A stretch of DNA of 64,000 nucleotides from Chrysopilus asiliformis (taxonomy: Eukaryota > Arthropoda > Insecta > Diptera > Rhagionidae): positions 1,529,501-1,593,500 of the forward strand of contig OZ035961.1 in assembly GCA_964034945.1 (NCBI GenBank), given 5' to 3'. This document shows, in pieces, positions 41,514-55,200 of this stretch. Both the position numbers and the translations under genes were made by a program. Each line of letters starts with the position of its first letter. The first letter of the stretch is position 1. A model generated the notes under the pieces. That model made no database searches and had not been told where the DNA came from. It saw nothing but the letters and a program-made list of their open reading frames with translations.

Positions 41514-44500
41514 TCCTCTTTCACACAAAAACGGCTGAACCGATTGACTTGAAATTTGGCATGCGTGTCTGTGGTAGTTCTGGTTTCAACATAGGCATAC
41601 GGAAAAGTAGCGCGAGTGGTGGGGGGAGTAAGGGGAGGGGGTAAAGTGATTTCTAAACTTAGTTTTTGCGCTATGTTACCCTTTCGCGGGGAAACTACTG
41701 AGCCGATTGGCCTGAAGTTTAGCTCCAACATAGACCAAAAAAAAAAAATTTGAAAAAACTTAACCCGGCAACGACGGGTATGCAAGCTAGTTTTTAAATA
41801 TATTCAAATCGTTAATTTTTTCTTAAAATCTCACATTCGCCGATATTCTCCACCAAATTTCATTAGGTAAGTACCTATATATGTAGGTTTGAAAGCATTA
41901 CACACATGTGGGTCATATCAACTGTTACTGCATCATAACTTTTATCTAATCAATAAGTTCCTTGATTGACGCAAGAGTGCTAAAAAGTTTAATTGCATCA
42001 GCATTCGAGGGTTTTTTCTTTTTGAAGGGGTTTTCACGCACGTCTAGGGGGATTCACAGAATTCGAAATTCTATTTAAGTCAGTAGGTAAACAATGGATT
42101 AGAAGATATTATATACTGTTGATCTATATGCAAATATAGAATATCAAGTAATATAAAAACAAAATCAATAGGATGTGATTTTTATTTTTGGTAATACTTA
42201 ATATATTTCCACCACTTTAAGCAGACACAAGATTCGATACTCGTGCATCAATTCAAGAAATTGTGGTTTTTAATATCTTTAAAAAAAATTCACCCGCCTT
42301 TATAAATATATATATATGAAAGCATCAAGTCTGCCGGTACCCAGTTCTATTTTTCTATAATCCCACAACCTATAAATATTTTTCTTGCACGTGTGAGCAC
42401 TTTATAAATTGGACTTCAAAGCCACAATTGAATATTTCTTTCCGATTTGATTGTTGGAAAACGATTTTACGTTTTCCTTCAGGAAAAACAATCACATACA
42501 TTATTAAATAAAAAAATTGTAATATAACTTGAAAAGAAATGTATAAAAAAGCAAGCAAAAGTTTTTTTTTTTTTGTGGCTAAAATATATAGAAAGCCAAG
42601 GTAAATCAACATTTTCTTTATATTATATAGGATTCCTGTTGATCCCCTGGGTCACCGAAAAAAAAAATATAAATAACAAAAAATCCAGCATAAGTAGATG
42701 TTTGCTTTCTCCCAATTTCAATGGAGCCGCATTTTTACCTTTATCGATATGCCTTTTACTTTACTGTAAATATATTCGAATGTTTATATACGGGGTGTGT
42801 AATGTAGGTAGAAACAAACTCAATACACAAAACTGTTGATAGCTGTAGGTTTCAGGTGAAAATATAGCGAAGGCGAAACGAATAACCAACAGCAACAACC
42901 AATAGTAGTCATCCAATCGTCTATAAAGGTTCCCAGTTGTCAATTCACTTTACGTAAGTTGTGAATATTTTCCAACCAAAAGGATCTCCTCCAAGTTAAC
43001 AAGAAATCCAAATCCCATATGGAATTTCTAATATACTCACAACTATAGATAAATCTTACTTTTATGTTGGTTGGATATTTTGTGCATATAAATATAAACA
43101 TTGTATACCCGTATATGTAAGCGTTGATCATTATATATTATGTTTTTTTATGTACGGAAGGATAAATTCTGTTTTTTTTTTTGCTATCGTTGATAAATAA
43201 AGCATATCGTACGTGCGAAAGCCTCAGACAAGGCCTTTATGGGTTTTCAAATGGAAGCTCGAAAAGACTCAAGTACGCCCATATAAAGCTTTCACGAGGA
43301 TGAATTTTAAGAAGATATCAGCATTATACACATACGATTTCGTTAGTCTCAATAACAATTGTTTTAACTGAGCTCTTGATACTTTCGATCGGCAGTCTTA
43401 ACAGAAAATGTGAAAAGTACAATTTGGTGTTTTTTTTTCTTCGGAAACAAATAAATCGATTATCTAATTTTATCAGCGTATTTGCACAAAGAAATGCTCT
43501 ATCATTTGTTTTTCTTTCGGCAGCCGTTTAATAGTTAACCCAAAGCCTATACATTATTAATACAGTTGTTTAAATGCACTACAATTTATATTTCAGAAAA
43601 TTGGGCCTTTTTTAACAGTGTTTGTGTAAAATTTACATACAAATAGAATTTATTAGAAACATCTTCTTTGATATACATTTTATTTTATAAAAAACTAGCT
43701 TGCATACCCGTCGTTGCCGGGTTAAGTTTTTTTATAGTCTATGTTGAAGCTAAACTTCAGGCCAATCGGCTCGGTAGTTTCGCCGCGAAAGGGTAATATA
43801 GAGGAAGAGCTAAGTTTCGAGATCACTTTACCCCCTCCCCTTACCCCCACACCTCTCGGGCTACTTTTTAATGGGTCTATGTTGGGGCTGGACCCCCGAC
43901 GAACATCTATGCCAAATTTCAGGCCAATCGGTTCAATAGTTTCCCCGCGAAAGAGTAACATAGCGCAAAAACTAAGTTTCGAAATCACTTTACCCCCTCC
44001 CCTTACTCCCCCCACCCATCGCGCTACTTTTCCGTATGCCTATGTTGGAACCAGAACTGCCACAGACACTCAGGTCAAATTTCAAATCAATCGGTTCAGC
44101 CATTTTTGCATGAAACAGGAACAGACAGACAGACAGACAGACAGACACCAACTCATTTTTTTATTATAATGATAAGTCAAAAACATAGCTTCATCCACCT
44201 AGCGGTGAGGTGAATCCTTTGTTGTAGAATTAAAGTTCTTATGATGAAAAATTGAATATTTTTGTTGAATATAAAAAAAATTTGAAAACTCGACAACTAA
44301 TTGACGTAGACAGTTAAATTTTGGTACAGAACCCAAACATTGAAAATTTTGAAAAATCAACAAAAAATGGTATTCTTTAACTTAAAAAGCAGCAATAAAG
44401 ATCCTAAAAAGAACAAAGTTTTGTAGAAAGTGATGATGAATGCCAATTTTTGAAACTTTCTTTTTGAAGATTTAAAGTAATTTCCTTCACCACAACTATA

Positions 44501-46222
44501 ATATGTAAATGTCAAAGTAAATTGCTTTCTGGATCTAAATAATCGAGAAATGGCCGATGGAATCACAAGCGTGTTCTTCACTTAAATGTAACCTAGGGTG
44601 ATTATCGTTTGAAAGCGTGAGCTCGAACCTATCTATACAAGGTAACAAGATTACTTTTATTGTACTTGTATTACCAACGATTTTATCTAACGATTTTCTA
44701 AACCCTGGTCATTTATCGTGTATTAATGGCGATATCTTAGTTGAGTAACTAGGAATCAGTTTGACTACTTTATGGCGTTCTAGCAATAAATTTTCCTCTG
44801 GGGGAGCATAAAACAAGCGCACCATTAAACAAGAAAATTTTTCGGTATTACAGAGATGTGCGGAACATGCACCATATCCAAGTACGTAATTAGTTTGTCT
44901 TGATATTCTTCTCATCGAGCACAACAAATGTTGGCAAATATGAAGCATTCAACACTTAAGTGATATATCCTGCCATCATGAAAATGAAGCGCGAAGCAAT
45001 TACAATTTATTTCATGATGTGAAATATTATATCAGCAATAGCTACAAAAAAAATTGGAAATATAACACTCAACAAAAGAAAGAAAATATCCTTCCATTTC
45101 GAGAAACAGCGATGGAATCATTTTAATTAAACTTTGTAATTGAATAAATATCTATTACCCTTCAATTACTATAGATACCCACAATTTAGAGTTACAACGT
45201 GAAAACGTGACCAGAATGAAATTATCTTCTGATTACCATCTATTATATTGAGGCAAACGTTATATTATTCAATGGTTTGCTGAAAGACCATATTCTTTAA
45301 TGTCACATGTCAAAATTTAATCAACGATATTGGAATTTTACACAAAAATGCGGGTATTGTGCATTCTATATGGAAATTGTGATAAGAAATTGGAAAAGAA
45401 AACCTCGTTATGCTGGAAATTCATCGATTTTTTACCTGAAAATATCAACAGCAAATGAACTTTTGCTTTCTACCTCTTTTGACGTTTGAATACTACTTGA
45501 TTTTACGTCCCGGAATGGCCGGGAAAGTCCCAGATTTGAACACGCTATCCCGGCGTCCCGGAAAGTAAACTTTTCTACCGGATTTTTCAATTTATTCTTT
45601 AAATTTATCAAACATTAGAGAAAACGATCACTAAATATGCAAAAAGTTCTCTACTTCGGCTGGGGGTTTTTGAAAAACGCAATTTTTTCGCCTGCGGCGT
45701 ATTTTTTCAAAAATTTTCCACAAAGCGCGAGATACATCAAAACAAAAGTTTTGCTTGAGGCACATTTCTATTTTTTTTGGTATTTTTACAATTTTCCATT
45801 ACGATTTTTTTGTAAAACTTAAAATTTTTGCTTGAGACTAAGTGAGGCGTTAAAAGCGAGAGTGGACCAACCCACATAATCGAGTTTTTGAAGCTTTTCC
45901 TATTATTGACTGAAAATTTTTGGAAAAAAAAATCTGTGGACTTTATTACTCAATGTTGAAACGTTTTTTGGTGCATCCAAACATTTTTGTCTAAAAACTC
46001 ACTCGCAATAGTGATTCAAACACAAAAAAATTCACGATTTCGACATGTGGGTTGGTCCACTCTAGCTTTTAACGCCTCAAGTAATCTACGGCGCAGATTT
46101 CTTCATTGTTTATCATGACCAACTATCACTGTAAACGATTTCTTTACAATGACATCAATATAACATTACATATTCTTTTATCGTTAATCATACTAATATA
46201 CTAATATATAAAAATGAGTTGG

Positions 46223-46261
<39 letters not shown>

Positions 46262-49200
46262 TGCTCTTTCACGCAAAAACGGCTGAATCGATTGACTTGA
46301 AATTTGGCATGAGTGTCTGCGGTAGTTCTGGTTCCAACATAGGCATACGGAAAAGTAGCGCGAGAGGTGGGGGGAGTAAGGGGAGGCGGCAAAGCCATTT
46401 CGAAACTTAGTTTTTGCGATATGTTACTCTTTCGCGGGGAAACTACTGAACCGATTGGCCTGAAATTTGGCATAGATGTTCGTCGGGGGTCGAGCCCCAA
46501 CAAAGACCCATTAAAAAGTTTTTAAGTTCTTTCCGGTTTTCTTCGTATTCTAAAACTTAGACAAAAAGCTTAACCCGGCAACGACGGGTATGCAAGCTAG
46601 TGTAAAATATTTGCTATTAATATCATCTAGCAGTTTATATAATGCGATGTTCATATAACCGCGAGTCTACTGAATATATACTGTTGTTTGAGAACAATCT
46701 GAAATATTTGAAAGCATCTACATAGAATCCGAATATATTATACACCCACACTTTATAAAAAAAATTTAAATTCTGTTGCAGGCTGTTTAAAAAATTTCGT
46801 TCTTAAAACATTTGAAATTTATAAGCGCGTTTTCGTCCTGTAATTTGAGTGGGTTTTTGTCCTGTAAGATATGCTGATCTCTAAAAAATGAGCGGTTCCA
46901 TTTTCCGAATTTTCATTAAAAAAAATGTGATTCCTTTTATTTTCATTAATATGAGTATTTCTTCTCATATAACAGCCTAAAAAAACTCTTTTAAAACGGT
47001 TAAAATGAGTCCTTTTTATCGAACGAGGAGATACGAGGACAAATTACTAATTAATGATTGGCCAAAAATCCTAATGAGTAGGCAATTTTATTAATTTAAT
47101 ATTAATCCGATCCCGGCCTTAATAAAGGCTCTCTTTACCCTGGAAACTTTTGCGAAAGGTCAAACAGTGACAAAGACATAAAAAGGGCCACTTTTCTTGA
47201 TTTCTTTTTGTTACAGTTTGGTACAAAAGAATTTTTCAGCAAGATTGAAACGCTGCCAATACCAAGAATCAAAGTACGACTACTAGTGTATAATTAGCTA
47301 ACATTTCAACCTTATAAATGTGTTCATCTGTAATTATTTTTAATTGGATATCTGATCAACAAATAAACATCGAAGCTGTAATTAAAATTTCCTTTAATGT
47401 CAATGACGAAATCATGCCTAGACAATTGTGACCAAGCTATATTGGTTAATAAACTTTTGATTAATTTTTCATAATTCCCATTACAGATATTGATTTTATT
47501 GGTATTTAGTAGGTATTATATTAATAATTTAAACGTAAAAATTCATTTTCATTGTAGGACATTAAAAAACATTTTTAAAAAAATCTTTGAAGTTGTTGTG
47601 GTTATTTCAAAAACCTTTTACGATGGGCAATACTGTCTGCCTTGTGTGTAGCTGCATAGGGCCATAAATGGCCTACACAAATGAAAAATTTTAATTAGTT
47701 TGGAATGTTTTTGGAAAAAAAATTCTGACACGCTCAAATACCTATGTTCATGTCGTGATGTAGCTTTCAATTTAACTTAACAAATGTTCTCCTGCGCTCA
47801 ATCTCTAGGAGATTTTCCTAGAAATTTCTAGGAGATTTTCCTCTAGGAGATTTTCCGCATAAAACACATTTACTTCAAAATTTCAGTTCTTTCAGCAATC
47901 TTATATTTTATTTCCTCCCGAAGGAACCAAATTTCAAAGTCTTGCAACAAGTCTTGAATATTTTTGAGTATGCAGATCAGACAAATCTTCATGATCTTTA
48001 AACAAAATTAAAGGCTCTCACAGTTAAGCGCTAACAACAGCAATTGTACCGATCAGCCTACAATTAATATATAATTATGATGACAATCAGTGACCATATC
48101 CTATAATATAATACGAGGAATGTATGTCTGTCTGCACAAACGATCTCGAAAACCCGCCTAACGATTTTCACGAAACTTGGGGGTTGGGGATTTTCGGGGA
48201 CAAAAACCGATCTAGATAGGTCTCACCTCTGAGAAAATTCCCCTCGATACCCCTCGCCTGGTATCTTCGAATTGTGTGGTCCGATCTTAATGAAACTTTA
48301 CACTATTACTAAGGGGGCTAAGGGTTTTCGATTTTCCCACTACAAACCTGACTTTTCCCTCCCGCCGATAACCCTCACCTGGTGTCTCAAAACAACATTT
48401 CAAAAATCGGTGACAGCGATTACTCAATAACCACTCAACCGATTTCTATGAAATTTTGTTATCGCGCGTTAGTTTTAGTTCTAGCTTTCTAGGTCGGGAA
48501 TTCAAAAACTCTGGAAAAGCTCTGTAAGGATAATGTGAATTTAGTTTTTCCCCAAAAATCAGCAAAAGTAGGATTTTGAGGTCGCCGAGCATGGCTCGGT
48601 CTTCCTGGTACTGTCCCAAATTTGCGGGGAGATCCGGATTTAAACACATTCTCCAGCAGGCATCCCGACAACTAATCTTTTGTCCAGAACTATTCAAAAT
48701 TTGTTGTTCCGCCGAGCCATCTTTCTGCAAAATTCTTTATGAATTTTCAATAGTTTTTTTTCCAATAGGGTTACCAACAAAATATATTTGAAATTTGAAT
48801 AATGAAAGAATTTGGGCGTAAATGACGTCCACTATAGAGGATAAGTGTTGTTGCATGTCTCATACGATTATCAATCAAGTCTCAATAGAGAATATTAATA
48901 TGTAGATGTGAGTGTAGGTGTCACTTTGTAACATTAATATTGTTTGTAAAATATTACATGAGAATGATTTCTGGTTATTGTTACCAAGGACATTTCCTCT
49001 TGAAAGAATGTGATGCAGTATACAAATTATGTACATATAATAATCTCAAAATAGACAAAAGAAAAACCATAACGATATTTCTACAATACTTTAAGTAAAT
49101 TATGTTAAAATATTGCCACATTTAATGAATCAGAATTACCCACCAATTGTTGGGTGTTTTGTTGTAGCAATTTATGTGTGTCTTAACAGTATTGAATAGA

Positions 49201-52200
49201 AAGCAAATATGCATAGAAAATGCAAATTTACACAGCAACATGGAAAACAATGGGAAAAATAACTAAATAAGTGGAGACATCGAGTCAATGCTATCAAGCG
49301 ATGAAAGTAAATAAATTTCCCGATGGTGTTGTTTTTCTGTTCGCTTCCCACGCATTTAATTCGATTTTAACAGTAAATACTGGGGATGGTGTGGTAGGAA
49401 TACTGGGTATACTCGATAGCGACATCGAAAACAAATCATGGTCAGTAATCAATTAAGTTATTTCGTTTTTATTACAAGACTGGATGGTGGTGGTTGTAAA
49501 AACGTTCAATTGATTGATCCATCATAAAATAAAATGCTTTTATTAATATTTTCTCAGTCGATTGGTTTCCCTTTTCGATTTTACTTTTTTCTCCTCTGTA
49601 GCACTAAAACTGGTATGTAGCGAGTACACATTTTTAATTAGGCACACAAACATAAAAGCATTGCTTGAATATCCTGTCACCCTAACTCCTTGCCCTGTTT
49701 AGTGCAGAAGACGATGTTAAATGAATTTAGCATGTTGACAATTTTATCGTGGGCGTTGATAAGAAATTGTCAGGAAAATGCTCATGTTTCAAAAGCGAAT
49801 GCCAAAATTATGTTACGTCAGAATGTTTTGTTTCATTTTGCGTTATTTAAACGCAATAGCCCACACGCATAAAAATTCCCCACACCTGTTCCGTCTGATT
49901 CCACCTGTACGATAGTCGCCAAATTGATGTGATTGATATGTGCATAATAAGTAAATAAGTGACAGAAGTTGTGGGATAATTCTGCCCCTGCTAACATGTC
50001 GTTTTGAATTACGATATTTTTATATCTCCCTGGACAACCATCGGCTTATTCTTGAAATAGATGGGCTTTCTTTGAATAATAACGTTATCCTTAAAGATTT
50101 AATGAAGACCGAAAATTAAAAAAAGAGACTTTCCCCTCTTGGGTTTATTTGGAAGGTTCATAAACCGTAACTACTTTCTTCACAATAGCCTTAAACCGCT
50201 CCTAAACTACGCTATACTAGCATTTCTGGTTTATGGCACGTATCTGTCTTTATAAAGGGTGTTTTTTTTAGACGTGTGGTTTTCAAGAAGAAATAAAACG
50301 CATATAATTTAATGTTATGGCCAAAAGTTTAGCATTATTATAAAGATAAGGGTTTGCCATTATGTTTTAAAAAGGATTTCGGGCAAGTGGCCGCCGCGGC
50401 TGGCTCGAATAAATTCCAGCCGAGAGGCCCAATTTTCGACCACTTTTTGCAGCAATTGAGGCCGTATGTCAGCAATAACGCGCCGAATATTCTCTTCCAA
50501 GGCGTCAATCGTCTCGGGCTTATCTGCGTAGACAAGCGACTTCACATAACCCCACAAAAAATAGTCCAGCGGTGTTAAATCGCACAATTTGGAGGCCCCG
50601 CCACAGGCCCACGACGCGAGAGAATACGCTCACCAAAAGTTTCCTTCAATAAATTGATTGTTTCGTTGGCTGTATGGCATGTAGCGCCATCTTGTTGGAA
50701 CCAAGGGTCATCCACATCAACATCCTCCAATTCAGGCACGAAAAAGTCATTAATCATGGCTCTATAGCGTTCCCCATTGACTGTAACATTATGGCCGGCT
50801 TCATTTTTGAAGAAATATGGACCAATGATTCCCTCTGCCCATAGAGCACACCAAACAGTGACTTTTTGAGGATGTAACGGCGTCTGAAGAATGGCTTGTG
50901 GATTACCATCCCTCCAAATGCGACAATTTTGCTTATTGACGTACCAATTCAACCAAAAGTGAGCTTCATCGCTGAACAATATTTTCTTGTGAAAATCGGG
51001 ATCGGTGGCCATCTCGTTTTGGGCCCATTCACCAAACGTGAGACGCGCTTGATGGTCGTTTGACGAAATGGCAAACCAAACTGAGCATAAATCAAGTGAC
51101 AACTGTCAAAAAGACCAACTCCGAAAAAAGTAGTACCAGATTGAAAACCACACGTCAAAAAAACACCCTTTATTAGAAGCCTTTCTAGTAGCAGGTACGA
51201 GCCATACACCAAAAATTCTGGTTTTTGGTGTATGGCTCGTACCTGCTACACTGTAGAAAATGAATTTGAATTTAAACCGAAAAATGGGGTAAAAACGGGG
51301 TGAATTTGCAAAAACGTCGTAAAATTTCGAAAAAAATCAGAATTTAGCTCGCACACCATTTAAATTGTAAACTCACCCAAAAAAACATTAATCTTACACT
51401 AGAAATAGGGTAATTTTAAACCTTGCGTAAATTTTCGACCAATATTCGTATTTTTACTCTCATTTTGGTGTAAAAACACGCTCGCAGGGTATTTTTACAT
51501 TATTGTACGGACAATTTAACCTACCCCTTATAATTCCCATAAGGTTTGTGGAATCGGAGTATAAATACTCGAATCGCGTTTTACTCTACCAAAATCCTGT
51601 GTGGCGCCTGCCACATGGCAGACATGCCCGGGAAATTTGGATGTGAAAACATCCGCAAAAATAATATAATATTTTTGTTTTTGCAGACCGTATAAGCCGA
51701 GAAATTCTAATACCATTTTCGGTGTAATTTTAAACAAAAAATGTCGTAAAATTACACCTTTAAGACGCGGTTTTGCTACCAAATAGGAGGAAAATTACAA
51801 CAAAAATGTGGTAATTTTAAACATCCATGTCGTAAAATTACCCGAGTATTGTACTTTTACTTCTTATTTAGTTTAAAGTTCCCCAGTAAAAGTGGCTTTT
51901 GTACGCCACAAAATGAGTAAAAATGCATAGCTTTTTAGCCATTACGACTCGGTGTAATTTTGCCCCTATTATCGTAGGAAAATGGTTTCCTACGATAATA
52001 GGGGTAAAATTACAATAAAATTTTCTAGAGTGTACTAGAAGGGCATCTAATATAATGACAATGTAGGCTGATCATACCTCCCGGATTTAGGCATGTTGTG
52101 CTGGCGTTCCGGAATCTAAATTTTTGTCCCGAATCATTCGATTTAATTTTGAAATCGAAGATTTTCGGCTGTGTCGTGATTTTTTCATAAGTTTCTAACT

Positions 52201-55200
52201 CCGTCGTTTCTTTATTTTAAAAAATTACAAAAAAATTTAGTATACCTACTGTTTCTGTTTTGTCTAAAAATTTTGGCTGCGGGGCAACTTCTGCTATGTT
52301 CTGAAGATCAAAAAAATATCATAAAAAGTAACAGAAAAATTCACTTCTTTTGGAAAAGAGTTGAGATGTAAAATAGTTTTTTTTCGCGGTTTGACTTTTA
52401 ACATTTCCCTGTCCTCACCCCGCCACTTCTCATGTTAAAAAATTCTAGAGTACTTTTCAATCCAAAGGTTATATCGACGAAATTTTAATCCAATATTGGA
52501 TATACACTCAGAAAAATGAAGGCTAACTCGACGACCTACATACGGCGTAATTGGCCTCGGGCAGGCGCGCGTTCGCCTGCATGAGGGAAAGTAAAACTTT
52601 GTGTTGACCTGTGACCGGAGAAATTCTAAAATTAAGCCACCAGCAGGCGAAGTAGGGCCTTGGGAGCTGCACGAGTTGACCTTAGATAGGCATTTCGAGG
52701 ATGTAATGTCATGTAATGGAAACCTCTGTCAGCCAGCTAGCGGTCAGAGTTAACCTGACAAAAAGTTGACCTGGAGATTTTTCTGAGTGTATATTGAACT
52801 TTAATACTTCTAATACTAATGTCTGCAATTTAATCGAAATTATATATAGGTCCACCTTCTTTACCGTGCACTATTTATCTGTCCCGGATTCGAACAAAAA
52901 AATATGAACATCCTGGACAACCATAAAAAATATGGGCATGTCCAAGTCCTCCCATTAAGCATTTTTTATGCTTTCAAATTCTAAATATCTGAAGAATTTT
53001 GTTTGAAAATTCTATGTTTCCATGGAAAAACTCCTGCTGTCAAATTTCTTCTCATACAGTGAAATCCGAATGAGCCGGACCCTGTGTAGGCCGAAATCCA
53101 GACTAAGCCTCACAAAATTCCAGCTCCCATGCGAATCGGGCTTTTAATAGTTTCACTGAATAATATTTACTTAGTTTTGGTATGTTTGCGCGAAAACAAA
53201 AAGAAACAAAATGAATTGGTAAAGATTTTCGTGATTCTATTCAAAGAAAACTATTACAAACAAATTTAGATATTCGCACTGTAGATATATAAAACAAATG
53301 CTTATAACCTACTATACTTATTTTAGTAATAAAACTCCTAAATCTGACAGTAAAAAAGATATCCTTCATAACAACATTTTCCTTAGAAATTTCTTTGTAA
53401 TATGACAAGTGTCTTCTTTTCAAAAAATCCATACGTTCATGAATAAAAGAAGATTAACGAAAGATTTTGCCCATCATAACATTGTATACGGACTTTCTTT
53501 TTATTTATAGTCTAAATTGGACTATGGGTATCGTATTATATAAATTTTTGAACATACAAATAATAGACATTTCCCAAAAAAAAATATTAACAATAAAAAA
53601 AAATCAAAGATTTTTTGCCTATTTAATTTTTTACGTCTTTTTCAAGTATCTCAATCGAGATATTTCCGAAAATTTAAGTAACTTCAAATATGATTCCATA
53701 AGAAAAAGTTAATTGATTGAAGCAAATGAGACCTTTCGGTTCTCTATTCTACTTCTTTATACTCCTACACAAATCTTGTTGATTTTGTCGACTTTACGTT
53801 TTAATTATGGTTGATTTCAGAAAAGATTTTCATTTCTACGAAAAAAAAATCTCTCTCTGGAGAATTTGGGTCGATTTTTATGGATCAAAAACATACATGA
53901 CATTATAACTTTTTTTTTAATTCTTAACATTTTTTTTAAATTCCTAATTGTGTTTTAAAGGGGTTTTGCGCCTACAGTACTTAGAATTTTAGCCTATTTT
54001 AATGAAATGGGATAAAATTTTAAAAAATTGAAATATTTGTTTGTTAAAGAAAATACATAATTTTCGATTCACACTAAAATAAACTGCGATTGAACTAACG
54101 TTGACTTTTTATTACTGAAACAATTGTTTTTCCTCAAATCTAGATTTTTTCAACGAAGAATCGAGTATTTTTTTTTATTTGGGGTGAAAGTTATTAATCT
54201 GTGATAAGAGGTACAGTAGAATCCCGATAATTCGTATTTCAAGGGACCAGCAAATTCATACGAATTAGCGGGATATACGAATTATCGGGGTACGAATTAT
54301 CGGGATTCTACTGTATTTTCAAACCAGCAAAATTATCGAATTAGCGGGATATACGAATTATCGGGGTACGAATTATCGGGATTCTACTGTATTTTCAAAC
54401 CAGCAAATTATTCAAAAGTGAGTCCAAAATTTTGAAGTCAAACTAAATGTGATTCATAATAACAATAACCGATAATAATTTACAGTAGGTATTTAATAAC
54501 TTGGTTTCACGAAAGTATTTATTTTAAATTCACATAGGAATAACAATTTAAGGTAAGGTCAATTAATCAAAACCATTGGTGAATTAAGAGAAAAACCATT
54601 GGTTTTAATGTGAATTCAGAAAAATCTACAAGCTTTGAGTAAAAAGTTTCGGATTTAGCATGAAAACTCCCGAAATTTGAGTGAAAAGTCTCGGCACTAG
54701 CAAGAAAACACATGATTTATAATCAATTTTTACTCCTTTAAGGCAGGCGCGCACTGCGATAGTGTGTTGCTAAAGTAACAGTGTGGGAGTTCGCATCGAA
54801 ATTTACTTCTACTTCACCCTACCTTAATGTGCACTTCCAAGTTAGCTTTCAAATTGCCATTGTAGCAGCCTTGTATGCGCTTAACAATGCAGTGCGCGCC
54901 TGCCCTCAGCTCAGGAAATTTTCGTTAAAACAAATAATTGCAAGCATTAAAGAAATACAAACATTAAGGACGTCATACTACCGCAGTCTCCCGCTGAATG
55001 TGTAGCCTTACATCCTGATTGTCATTATAAGCTATCTTACTTTTAAAATTGAGAACTAATTATTCGAAATTTATAAAATTTCCATATATCGAATTTATTA
55101 AAATAATATCCGTTTGTGTAAATAAATGTAAATTAGATGCGGTGTTCATCAAATAAATTACGATGAGCAATTTACTTCTAGACTGTGTTAGAATAAACAC

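Noticed and set aside
43741..44169. 142-codon frame with repeated '[12 protein letters not shown]' motifs, also seen at 6518-6898, 28431-29019 and 41426-41785
   Set aside because: The similarity comes from the Helitron internal repeats; the frame is read from different strands and is not preserved as a gene.
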